35,752 nucleotides of DNA from CAZJYC01 sp964550165 (lineage in GTDB: Bacteria > Acidobacteriota > Aminicenantia > Aminicenantales > Aminicenantaceae): positions 1 to 35,752 of the forward strand of contig CAZJYC010000022.1 of the NCBI GenBank assembly GCA_964550165.1, given 5' to 3'. A program made the translations under genes and the position numbers. Positions 15,602 through 23,113 of the stretch are shown one piece after another. Numbering within the stretch: position 1 is the first letter of the stretch; the number at the start of each line of letters is the position of its first letter. The notes below the pieces were generated by a model, which did not search any database, was not told where the DNA came from, and worked only from the letters and a program-made list of their open reading frames with translations.

Positions 15602-16894
15602 TTAGGGATAAATGCGGTAAAGAAGGCGGGGGAAGGGAATGGTTTCCCGGATATGCTTGATCTTGCAAATCCAGGCAACGGTTCTTTCTATGCCCAGCCC
15701 GAATCCAGCATGAGGCACCGAGCCGTATTTTCTCAAGTCCAGGTACCACTGGTAGGCTTCGCGCGGGAGGTTGAATTCTTTGACTTTTTTCTCAAGAAGC
15801 TCGAGGTCATGGATGCGCTGCCCGCCGCCGATAATCTCGCCGTATGCTTCGGAGGCAAGGACATCCACTCCCAAAACCAGGTCCGGACGCTTTTCATCCG
15901 GCTGCATGTAAAAGGCCTTAATCTGGGCCGGGAAAAGGGTGATGCAGACAGGCTTGTCGTAAATTTCAGACATCAGCGTTTCCTCAGGCGCGCCTAAGTC
16001 CTCACCGTATTCCATCTTTGAGCCCTTTTCCTTGAGCAGCCTGTGCGCTTCGTCATAAGTCATGCTGGGAAAGGGCTTCTTCACTAGCTCGAGCGGCCTA
16101 GTATCCCTTTCCAGGATTTCAAGCTCTCTTCGCCTTTTCTCCAGAGCGCGCTCGATGATGTAGACAACAAGATCTTGACCCAGCTCAACCATATCGTCGA
16201 GTTTGGCAAAAGCCACTTCAGGCTCGACCATCCAGAACTCGATGAGGTGTTTCCTTGTCTTCGATCTTTCTGCCCTGAAGGTCGGGCCAAAGCAGTAAAC
16301 CTTGCCAAAAGCCATAGCCGTGGCTTCGTTATAGAGTTGCCCGCTCTGGCTGAGAAAAGCTTTCTGGTCAAAATATTCGGTTTCAAAAAGGGTTGTCGTC
16401 CCTTCGCAAGCGCTTGGAGTCAGAATCGGCGTGTCCATCAGCCGGAAGCCCCTGCCGTCAAAAAAATCGCGGATGGCTTTGATGACTTCGGCTCTGATCT
16501 GGAGAACAGCATGCTGTTTTGCCGAGCGAAGCCAGAGATGGCGGTGCTCCATCAGGAAGGGAGTACTGTGCTCCTTGGGTGTTATTGGATACTCTTTGGC
16601 AATCTGGAGAATCTCTATGTCCTCAATGTTCAGCTCAAAACCACCTGGAGCGCGCTTGTCCTCCCTGACTTTGCCGCGGACGATGAGAGAGGATTCTTGA
16701 GTGAGCTCATCAAATTTTTTGAACAGAGGATGCTCTTTTCGAGCGCTCAATATTGTGCATTGGAGGATTCCTGTGCCATCCCTGATAAGGATGAAGCGGA
16801 CTTTTCCGCTCGAGCGCTTGTTGTAAACCCATCCCCGGATTTCAATGTTCTGGCCCTTACAGCCGGCAATGTCTTCGATATAAATCCACTTCAT
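15602..16894 (-). CDS. asnS: Asparaginyl-tRNA synthetase
   Basis: AsnS charges tRNA-Asn with asparagine. The 430-residue protein has an N-terminal OB-fold anticodon-binding domain (about residues 1-105, beginning IYIEDIAGCKGQNIEIRGWV) and a class II catalytic core. The core includes the AsnRS-like segments PILTPSACEGTTTLFETEYF and FGPTFRAERSKTRKHLIEFW and the motif 3 region GFGLGIERTVAWI near the C-terminus. Aspartyl-tRNA synthetase is the main relative, but the SACEG segment favours AsnRS. A strong promoter lies immediately upstream and leaves only a few nucleotides of leader. No ribosome-binding site is seen, so initiation may be leaderless. It leads the operon that runs to 9529. Confidence 0.94.
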   Translation of the reverse strand: MKWIYIEDIAGCKGQNIEIRGWVYNKRSSGKVRFILIRDGTGILQCTILSARKEHPLFKKFDELTQESSLIVRGKVREDKRAPGGFELNIEDIEILQIAKEYPITPKEHSTPFLMEHRHLWLRSAKQHAVLQIRAEVIKAIRDFFDGRGFRLMDTPILTPSACEGTTTLFETEYFDQKAFLSQSGQLYNEATAMAFGKVYCFGPTFRAERSKTRKHLIEFWMVEPEVAFAKLDDMVELGQDLVVYIIERALEKRRRELEILERDTRPLELVKKPFPSMTYDEAHRLLKEKGSKMEYGEDLGAPEETLMSEIYDKPVCITLFPAQIKAFYMQPDEKRPDLVLGVDVLASEAYGEIIGGGQRIHDLELLEKKVKEFNLPREAYQWYLDLRKYGSVPHAGFGLGIERTVAWICKIKHIRETIPFPRLLYRIYP

Positions 16895-16903
16895 TTTTCA
16901 AAG

Positions 16904-16932
16904 ATTATAAGGGATACGAAAGCTGAGGTCAA
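16904..16932 (-). promoter_or_regulatory. Strong sigma70-type promoter for the asnS operon
   Basis: On the minus strand, TTGACC (16927-16932) and a perfect TATAAT (16904-16909) are separated by exactly 17 nt. The expected transcription start, about 7 nt below the -10 box, falls near 16897, only a few bases before the asnS ATG (16892-16894). Confidence 0.75.
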
Positions 16933-16939
16933 CGCAATT

Positions 16940-16968
16940 TTAACCGGGCTTGATCGACTAATTATTAT
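16940..16968 (+). promoter_or_regulatory. Candidate promoter for the small protein gene at 17021
   Basis: TTAACC (16940-16945) and TATTAT (16963-16968) are 17 nt apart, about 50 nt before the start at 17021. It points away from the asnS promoter, so the 126-nt spacer would hold two divergent promoters back to back. Confidence 0.45.
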
Positions 16969-17020
16969 GCCGGATGAGCAGATTGGGCCATTTGGCTCAA
17001 AAACTTAGAAGGAGGTAATA

Positions 17021-17254
17021 ATGGAAAAGAAATTTTTTATCAGGGGATACAGAGAAAAAGCCCCATTCCCGAGTCTCTATGATGATGGGGCCTATTCTTT
17101 AGAAGAAGCGATTGGCAAGGCAAAATCATATATTAAAAGAATGAGAATTATCACCAAGATAAAGATTTATGAGTCTAAACCTTATGAAAAGAGAGCTGCA
17201 ACGGTGACCTTGACGGATAAATGGCTGGTGCATGGAGATTATGACGACTGGTGA
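17021..17254 (+). CDS. Small uncharacterised protein, 77 residues
   Basis: I do not recognise this family. The gene is likely real: it has a near-ideal AGAAGGAGGT ribosome-binding site 6 nt before its ATG and a candidate promoter upstream. The protein is soluble and mixed in charge: a basic middle (KAKSYIKRMRIITKIKIYES) and an acidic, aromatic end (HGDYDDW). No signal peptide, membrane segment or cysteine motif is present. It stands alone between divergent asnS and the convergent propeller gene, 56 nt from the latter's stop, so the context gives no function. Confidence 0.75.
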   Translation: MEKKFFIRGYREKAPFPSLYDDGAYSLEEAIGKAKSYIKRMRIITKIKIYESKPYEKRAATVTLTDKWLVHGDYDDW

Positions 17255-17310
17255 TCTGATAAAGCTAACTTAAGGCTTTTCTTTCTGTCCGGCCGTTTTC
17301 AAATGCAACA

Positions 17311-18447
17311 TTATTCCCATTTCATTCTGTTAACTACCAGCTCTTTATAACCGCTCTCCTTCTCTCTTAAGGCGTAAAGGCGTTTCTTCTTAGCTTTTGC
17401 CTCCAGAGGCCTGAAGTCTGCGTAATTGTCAAGACTCATCCGTCCGATGAATGCGCCGTCCGGGTTGAATATGTCGTAAATGTACTCGTTGGGCGTTTGG
17501 CCCGTCTCATAGGTCATGGCAAAGAGATAGTCGTCATCATCGGCGAAAAGATATTGGAGCGGCGGCATATCATTTGGCATAAATAGATGCTTTTTTACGT
17601 TTTCAGGAGCATTTTCTGCCACATATTTTTTAAATTCGTCTGAGACTTCCACAGGCTTGTACTCTTTCCTTATTTTCCTTTTTAAATTTCCCTCCAAATC
17701 AAAGACCAAGATTTCATAGCCTCTTTCTTCACTCGCGACAAAGATATTTCTGTCTGAATGATCCCAGACAAACATATAAGGGGTTGCTTTTTGCTGTCTT
17801 CCCTGGAAAGCACTGGGAGTTCTCATCTTTTCGAGCTCTTTTTCCTCTTTGAAGTCGGAGCTACATAAAAACAATATCGTGATACCATAACCGGATTCGT
17901 CAAATTGATATTCGAGCAATAAAAATTTTCCGTTGGCCAGCGGTTTGATTCTGTAGCTCAACGATCTAATCGGAAAATCCTTCAAGGAGTTCCCGTCTTT
18001 GTCGAAAATCAAAAGCTTTTCCTTGCCATGATCCATAAGGACAAACTCATCCAGGTTGTTGATTTGAAAATAGAAAGGAAATTGGACCTCGCCCGGGCCC
18101 TGGCCTTTCCGAACAAAAGATTTAACAAAATTCCCGTTTTTGTCGAATCTGAATATTATGTTTTCTTGAGGCTTGCTATCCATCACACATATGCTTTCTT
18201 CGGAGTCGATATCAAAGGTATGAATCTGACTCAATCCGGTCTTCAATATCTCTTCGCGTTCTGTATCGATGGAAAATTCTTTTTCGAGAATGACAGTCGC
18301 GGCCTGGCCTTTGATTTTATAAGGCTCGAGATGGTTGATGACGACTTCAATTCCATCCTCGATGAGCTTCTCGACCTTTTCCTGTTTTGGAGCACAGCAG
18401 AAAAATATTAAAGGAAATATCAAAACAAAAAAGATTAATTTCTTCAT
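17311..18447 (-). CDS. Six-bladed beta-propeller lipoprotein (NHL/6-bladed family)
   Basis: The product (378 residues) begins with a lipoprotein signal (MKKLIFFVLIFPLIFFCCAP), whose cysteines at about 17-18 are likely lipidation sites. I use the ATG at 18447, preceded by GAGGGA, rather than an in-frame ATG 24 nt upstream. The remainder looks like a beta-propeller of the 6-bladed/NHL type: blade-like units such as IIFRFDKNGNFVKSF, the hallmark RKGQGPGEVQFP at about residue 130, and LLIFDKDGNSLKDF. Such proteins are anchored outside the inner membrane or at the surface and usually bind ligands or partner proteins; no enzyme activity can be assigned. It is monocistronic as far as can be seen. 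Confidence 0.82.
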   Translation of the reverse strand: MKKLIFFVLIFPLIFFCCAPKQEKVEKLIEDGIEVVINHLEPYKIKGQAATVILEKEFSIDTEREEILKTGLSQIHTFDIDSEESICVMDSKPQENIIFRFDKNGNFVKSFVRKGQGPGEVQFPFYFQINNLDEFVLMDHGKEKLLIFDKDGNSLKDFPIRSLSYRIKPLANGKFLLLEYQFDESGYGITILFLCSSDFKEEKELEKMRTPSAFQGRQQKATPYMFVWDHSDRNIFVASEERGYEILVFDLEGNLKRKIRKEYKPVEVSDEFKKYVAENAPENVKKHLFMPNDMPPLQYLFADDDDYLFAMTYETGQTPNEYIYDIFNPDGAFIGRMSLDNYADFRPLEAKAKKKRLYALREKESGYKELVVNRMKWE

Positions 18448-18504
18448 TTTTCCCTCGCTGCTTTTTCTCAATTATTCAGTTTAGCTTATAGAGTGTATGA
18501 AAGT

Positions 18505-19572
18505 CTATCTCTGTTCGATCCAGCCATTCTCATAGCAAGCTTGGTACATAGTCACGATGTTCTCCGCAGGAGTCAGGGCTTGAATGTTATGGCAAGGGGC
18601 GAGGATGTAGCCGCCATCTTTTCCCAGAATTCTGAGGTTCTCCAGCACTTCCTCTTTCACCTCATCAATGGTGCCAAAGGGAAGAGTGTGCTGATTGTCT
18701 ATGGCTCCATGGAAGACAACTCTGCGGCCAAATTCCCGCTTGAGCTCCCTGCGGTCCATTCCCTTTGAGCGCCACTGGATCGGGTTCAAAATATCGATGC
18801 CCACTTCGATCAGACTTGGAATAATCCGTCTTATGCTCCCATCGTCATGATGAAAGACAAAAGCTCCTGCCTGATGGACAAGGTTGATCATGGCCTTCAT
18901 GCGCGGAAGAAAAAACTCGTGGATGTGGGCTGGAGAGTATAGGAGGTCGCTCTGGCCGCCCATATCTTCTGAGACATAAGAGAGCATCACCTTGTTAGGG
19001 ATCTGTTCGAGAGTGCGCTGCAGATCCTCACAGGCCAGGTCAAAGAGCTTATCCAGGCAGTAATGGACGATATCAGGATTTGTGATCAAGTCCGTGTAAG
19101 CCTTCTCGTCTCCGCGAAGCTTTTTGTAGGTGAGGAAAGGCTCATAGTCACCCGCGCGCACAGGATACATCTCGTTTCCTTGGAGCTGCTTTTTGATATC
19201 CCTGTAATCGTACCAGTCAGGGCTGGGCCAAATGTAGTTTCTTTCAATCTCTTCAACAGAATTGAGCTCGGCCAGAGGATGGAAAACACACTCGTCATAA
19301 ATTCCTGGGCCGTAATTCATTTTCCTGTACTTACAGCCAAAGACATCGTGTTGATTTGGAATCTTTGGCCCGATGTAGCGTGGGCTGATTTTGACCACAA
19401 AATCGATGTGAAGCTTTTCCAGCATCTCCCGCTCTTTCGCGCAGCCAAGATGCTTCATCAGGTTTTCCGTGGCTTCAGGAGTTGCCCAGTAGTCCATGGG
19501 AACCCGGTCAGGTTTCTGGCGCTTTAAAACAGCCAGCCACCTTTCGCGCGGAGACATCGATTCTTTGCGCAT
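18505..19572 (-). CDS. URO-D-like protein, possible corrinoid methyltransferase component (1)
   Basis: This 355-residue protein has the uroporphyrinogen decarboxylase (URO-D) fold, shared with MtaA/MtbA-type methylcobalamin:CoM methyltransferases and many uncharacterised enzymes. It starts with SPRERWLAVLKRQKPDRVP, typical of the non-heme branch. MtaA-type enzymes bind zinc with an H-x-C motif and a distal Cys; here the first is HHDDG (H242, D244) and the distal residue is C327 in ILAPCHNI, so one thiol ligand is replaced by Asp. It lies far from the corrinoid gene at 26850 and on the other strand, so any cooperation is inferred. True heme-pathway HemE is unlikely given these differences and the absence of other heme genes. 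Confidence 0.8.
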   Translation of the reverse strand: MRKESMSPRERWLAVLKRQKPDRVPMDYWATPEATENLMKHLGCAKEREMLEKLHIDFVVKISPRYIGPKIPNQHDVFGCKYRKMNYGPGIYDECVFHPLAELNSVEEIERNYIWPSPDWYDYRDIKKQLQGNEMYPVRAGDYEPFLTYKKLRGDEKAYTDLITNPDIVHYCLDKLFDLACEDLQRTLEQIPNKVMLSYVSEDMGGQSDLLYSPAHIHEFFLPRMKAMINLVHQAGAFVFHHDDGSIRRIIPSLIEVGIDILNPIQWRSKGMDRRELKREFGRRVVFHGAIDNQHTLPFGTIDEVKEEVLENLRILGKDGGYILAPCHNIQALTPAENIVTMYQACYENGWIEQR

Positions 19573-19632
19573 TGACCGTTTTTTCTAGCAATTCTATTTA
19601 GAGTTTTTAAGATGTTTAACCGATTTGCGCGG

Positions 19633-19857
19633 TTATAATTTTAAAAATTCTTCAAGAGTAAGGCCAGCTTCGTTTATTATCGCTTTTAGAGTTCCCTTTG
19701 GAATCGAACCGGGATGGTTTGGGATAGTCGTTCTCCTTCTTGTGTTAGGATTCCGCCATATTTCATGACTCCCTTTTGCTTGTCTATCAAAAACAAAACC
19801 AGCTTTTCTAAGTTTTTTGATTATTTCTTTAGCGGTTAAGGAGGGGAGTTTTGTCAT
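19633..19857 (-). CDS. hicA: HicA-like mRNA interferase toxin
   Basis: This 74-residue protein matches the HicA/YcfA family, small double-stranded-RNA-binding-fold toxins that cleave mRNA. It shows the typical arrangement KLPSLTAKEIIKKLRKAGF, then the catalytic-histidine motif GSHEIW and the IPNHPGSIPKGTLKAI region near the C-terminus. The start overlaps the end of the HicB-like gene by 4 nt, the usual coupling in this system. The antitoxin is encoded first. Nothing in the sequence shows whether the toxin is active. Confidence 0.9.
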   Translation of the reverse strand: MTKLPSLTAKEIIKKLRKAGFVFDRQAKGSHEIWRNPNTRRRTTIPNHPGSIPKGTLKAIINEAGLTLEEFLKL

Positions 19858-20105
19858 AAAGTGATGGTAATAGGTATCTTAACTTCTTGTTTAGTTAATT
19901 TTTTATAAGGCTTCAAATCAAAAGGGAGAGGGTCACCAAGCTCGATAGAAGATTCAATAATTTTTTTTGCCACATCCTGGGCAATTTCCATTGTTTCGGC
20001 GATAGTCCTGCCTTGAGCGACTAATCCTTGAATGTTATCGCTTGTTGCCAAATAACCCCCTTCTTCTAATGGTTCGATTTTAATTGTAATTAAAAATTCT
20101 GACAT
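19854..20105 (-). CDS. hicB: HicB-like antitoxin
   Basis: This 83-residue protein has the HicB partial RNase-H-like fold: an N-terminal strand region (ITIKIEPLEEGGYLATSDNI) followed by QGLVAQGRTIAETMEIAQD. It neutralises HicA by direct binding. It is short and lacks an evident C-terminal ribbon-helix-helix or HTH DNA-binding domain, so autoregulation by this protein alone is doubtful. A GGAG ribosome-binding site and a strong promoter precede the ATG at 20105. The pair sits between a URO-D-like gene and the rhamnose operon without functional connection that I can see. Confidence 0.87.
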   Translation of the reverse strand: MSEFLITIKIEPLEEGGYLATSDNIQGLVAQGRTIAETMEIAQDVAKKIIESSIELGDPLPFDLKPYKKLTKQEVKIPITITL

Positions 20106-20123
20106 CTTATTTCTCCGTTTTTC

Positions 20124-20151
20124 ATCTTATCATAGGGAAATATTATGTCAA
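20124..20151 (-). promoter_or_regulatory. Promoter of the hicBA pair
   Basis: A perfect TTGACA (20146-20151) and TAAGAT (20124-20129), with a 16-nt spacer, lie just upstream of hicB on the minus strand, in an AT-rich spacer. Confidence 0.65.
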
Positions 20152-20282
20152 TAAACATCAATTTAAGTTTTTTAGATTGAAGTTTAACATAATTTGTTCC
20201 ATTTTATGAATTTTAGAGTATTAATTTTTTTCCTTTAACGGAAAATCATCCTCCACATCACCGATTTACGGAGGCTTCCGAA

Positions 20283-20311
20283 TTGACAGAGGCTGTTCAG
20301 TGTGGTAATTG
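20283..20311 (+). promoter_or_regulatory. Weak candidate promoter for the rhamnose operon
   Basis: A perfect TTGACA at 20283-20288 is followed after 17 nt by TAATTG (20306-20311), a poor -10 box. If used, transcription would start about 30 nt before the rhaB ATG. A weak -10 fits an activated promoter, but no regulator gene is nearby. Confidence 0.3.
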
Positions 20312-20347
20312 GAATTTTGCCTTGAGCTAAGGGCTGAGCCGCTGAAG

Positions 20348-21844
20348 ATGAAAAGAAATACTACAACGAAATCGCCTTATTTTCTGGCTTTTGATATCGG
20401 CGCAGACAGCGGCCGCGCGATGCTCGGCCGGCTTGAAAACCGAAATTTGCAGATCAAAGAGCTGAGCCGGTTCCCCAACGGAATGGTCCTTGTCCTCGGT
20501 CACTGGCACTGGAACATCTTTCGCCTTTTTGAAGAGGTGAAGCGAGGAATGAAGCTCTGCGCTTCAGAGGAGAAAATCCAGCCGCAGAGTGTCGCCTTTG
20601 ACACCTGGGGCGTTGATTTTGCCTTGCTTGCCAGGGACGGGTCCTTCCTCGGATTGCCTTTTGCTTACCGGGACCAGCGGACCGAAGGCGCGATGGAAGA
20701 GTTTTTTAAGAAGGTATCCCGCGAGCGCATCTACCAGTTGACAGGGATACAGTTTCTCCAGTTCAACTCCCTCTTCCAGCTCTTTTCGATGATGAGGGAT
20801 AAATCGCCGCTGCTTGAGGTTGCGAGCGATCTTCTCTTCATGCCCGATGCCTTCAATTATTTCTTCACCGGGAAAAAGAAGACAGAATTCACCTTTGCCA
20901 CCACGTCCCAGCTCTACAATCCCAGGAAAAGAGATTGGGATGACGAGCTTTTTGCCGCGCTCGGTATTTCAAAATCCATCATGCAGGAGATTGTCCAGCC
21001 CGGAACAGTCATCGGCAGCCTCTCTAAGGCCATCTCTCAGGAAACGGGAATGCACGATATGCCTGTGGTGGCTGTCGCCTCTCATGACACCGGCTCAGCG
21101 GTTGCCGCTGTTCCTGCGGAAGGCGAGGATTGGGCTTACATCAGCTCCGGGACATGGTCTTTGATGGGAGTAGAAACTCAGGAGCCGATCATAAACGGTC
21201 AAGCTCTTGAATTGAATTTCACCAACGAAGGCGGCTTTGGCAGGACTTTCCGTTTTTTAAAAAATATCGTTGGCTTCTGGCTCCTTCAGGAATGCCGGAG
21301 GTCTTGGGCGAGGGAAAGGCTTTTCAGCTATGATGAGTTGACAGACATGGCCGCATCTGCACCAACTTTTAAAGCTCTGGTCGAGCCTGACTGGGGTGAA
21401 TTTCTCAATCCTTCGGATATGCCCGAGGCCATCCGGAGATTCTGCCAAAAAACGAAGCAGAAAATCCCGGAATCGCCTGCTGAGTTCACGCGTTGCATCC
21501 TGGAAAGCCTGGCTTTAAAGTATCGTTTGACACTGGATCAGCTAAGTCAGATATTCCCGCGTCCCATCCGTCGCATCCATGTCATCGGCGGCGGAGCGAA
21601 GAACTGCCTCCTCAATCAATTCACAGCCAATGCGACCGGTCTTCCCATCGTCGCCGGTCCGGCCGAAGCCACAGCCATCGGAAACATTATGGTCCAGGCA
21701 CTGGCTCTGGGCCATTTTTCATCCCATGCGGAAATGCGCAAGGTCATCGGCCAGTCTTTTGCTGCCACGAGATATGAACCGCAGGATACAAAAAATTGGG
21801 ATTCCGCCTACGAACGGTTTAAAGACATACAAGCTTCCCTCTGA
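20348..21844 (+). CDS. rhaB: Rhamnulokinase (FGGY family)
   Basis: RhaB phosphorylates L-rhamnulose to L-rhamnulose-1-phosphate with ATP. The 498-residue protein is of normal length for FGGY rhamnulokinases. It begins with the phosphate-binding motif YFLAFDIGADSGRAMLGR (D16) and contains AFDTWGVDFALL, the region ASHDTGSAVAAVP with the likely catalytic base D247, ISSGTWSLMG, and the C-terminal HVIGGGAKNCLLNQ nucleotide-binding motif. I choose the ATG at 20348 because conserved sequence begins right after it; an in-frame TTG at 20309 would add 13 residues without family support. RhaA follows 20 nt later. Its product is the substrate expected for a class II aldolase, of which one is encoded at 28132. 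Confidence 0.93.
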   Translation: MKRNTTTKSPYFLAFDIGADSGRAMLGRLENRNLQIKELSRFPNGMVLVLGHWHWNIFRLFEEVKRGMKLCASEEKIQPQSVAFDTWGVDFALLARDGSFLGLPFAYRDQRTEGAMEEFFKKVSRERIYQLTGIQFLQFNSLFQLFSMMRDKSPLLEVASDLLFMPDAFNYFFTGKKKTEFTFATTSQLYNPRKRDWDDELFAALGISKSIMQEIVQPGTVIGSLSKAISQETGMHDMPVVAVASHDTGSAVAAVPAEGEDWAYISSGTWSLMGVETQEPIINGQALELNFTNEGGFGRTFRFLKNIVGFWLLQECRRSWARERLFSYDELTDMAASAPTFKALVEPDWGEFLNPSDMPEAIRRFCQKTKQKIPESPAEFTRCILESLALKYRLTLDQLSQIFPRPIRRIHVIGGGAKNCLLNQFTANATGLPIVAGPAEATAIGNIMVQALALGHFSSHAEMRKVIGQSFAATRYEPQDTKNWDSAYERFKDIQASL

Positions 21845-21864
21845 TTTTTGCGAGGAGGATTGAA

Positions 21865-23013
21865 TTGGCCGACACAAAAAAAATCGAAGATGCCTATCGG
21901 GCAGCCCGCGAGCGTTATGCCCGGCTCGGTGTGGAGACAGACAAAGCCGTTGCGACCTTAGAACATACATCCCTTTCCCTCCAATGCTGGCAGGGGGATG
22001 ATGTCAGAGGCTTTGGAAAGGCGGATACGCATCTTGGCGGTGGCCTTCAAGTTACAGGCAGTTATCCGGGAAGAGCAAGGACTGCGGACGAGCTGCGCAG
22101 CGACTTAGAGAAAGCCTATTCTCTGATACCGGGTCATCACCGCCTTAACCTCCATGCGATTTACGGCGAATTCGGAGCGAAATCCGTGGACAGGAATGAG
22201 ATCGCTCCTGAGCACTTTACAGGCTGGATTGATTGGGCAAAAGAGCAAAACCTCAAGCTTGACTTTAATGCCACTTGCTTCGGCCATTCCAGGGCCGATT
22301 CGGGCTTTACATTGAGCAACAAGGATAAAGGCATTCAAGAGTTCTGGATTGAGCACGTCCAGCAATGCCGTACCATCAGCGCCTTCATGGGAAAGGAGCT
22401 CGGCAGTCCCTGCATCCATAACCTCTGGATACCGGATGGGTCCAAGGATACGCCATTTGACCGCTGGACACACCGCCTGATTCTTAAAAAATCTCTGGAC
22501 AAAATCTTTGCGAAGAAGCACAGGCCTTCGGAGATGAAGGATGCGGTGGAAAGCAAGCTTTTCGGCATCGGCAGTGAATCCTATGTTGTCGGCTCCCATG
22601 AATTTTACTTGGGCTACGCCCTCTCAAAGGATATCATGCTCTGCCTGGATCTGGGACATTTTCATCCCACAGAGTCTGTGGCCGATAAGATTTCAGCCAT
22701 TCTTCTCTTTTCCCCCGAAATCCTTCTCCATCTCAGCCGCGGCGTGAGATGGGACAGCGATCATGTCGTCATCCTCAACGACGAGATTAAGGCTGTTTGC
22801 GCGGAGATTGTCCGCAGCGGCGCTCCGGAGCGCATCCACATGGCTCTTGACTTCTTCGATGCCAGCCTGAACCGAGTCGGCGCCTGGATCATCGGCGCCA
22901 GGGCTGTCCTGAAAGGGCTTTTGCTGGCTTTCTTGGAGCCTGAGCAGAGGCTTCGGGAGTCTGAAGAGAAAGGCGATTTCTTTGCCCGCCTGGCTCTGAT
23001 GGAAGAGGCCAAG
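21865..23013 (+). CDS. rhaA: L-rhamnose isomerase (3' end lost in assembly gap)
   Basis: RhaA interconverts L-rhamnose and L-rhamnulose. The 383 codons before the gap match the RhaA family (about 415-420 residues): SLSLQCWQGDDVRGFG at about residue 31, LNLHAIYGEFG, LDFNATCFGHSRADSG and the metal-site regions LCLDLGHFHPTES and RWDSDHVVIL. Translation starts at TTG (21865-21867), 5 nt after a GAGGAGGA ribosome-binding site and 20 nt after rhaB. Roughly 35 residues and the stop codon are missing because the N-run begins at 23014. The frame after the gap belongs to a different gene, so any reading through the N-run is artificial. Confidence 0.93.
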
Positions 23014-23113
23014 NNNNNNNNNNNNNNNNNNNNNNNNNNNNNNNNNNNNNNNNNNNNNNNNNNNNNNNNNNNNNNNNNNNNNNNNNNNNNNNNNNNNNNN
23101 NNNNNNNNNNNNN
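23014..23113. other. Assembly gap (100 N)
   Basis: Exactly 100 undetermined bases interrupt the rhamnose operon. The missing end of rhaA and the missing start of the rhamnosidase together need more than 100 nt, so the number is a scaffolding placeholder rather than a measured length. Confidence 0.97.

Noticed and set aside
16175..17008. Plus-strand open frame of 277 codons opposite asnS.
   Set aside because: It is antisense to the conserved AsnRS catalytic domain and crosses the asnS promoter; no domain is recognisable.
19618..19634. Hairpin AACCG/CGGTT overlapping the hicA stop codon, considered as a terminator.
   Set aside because: The stem is only 5 bp, and on the minus strand no run of T follows it.
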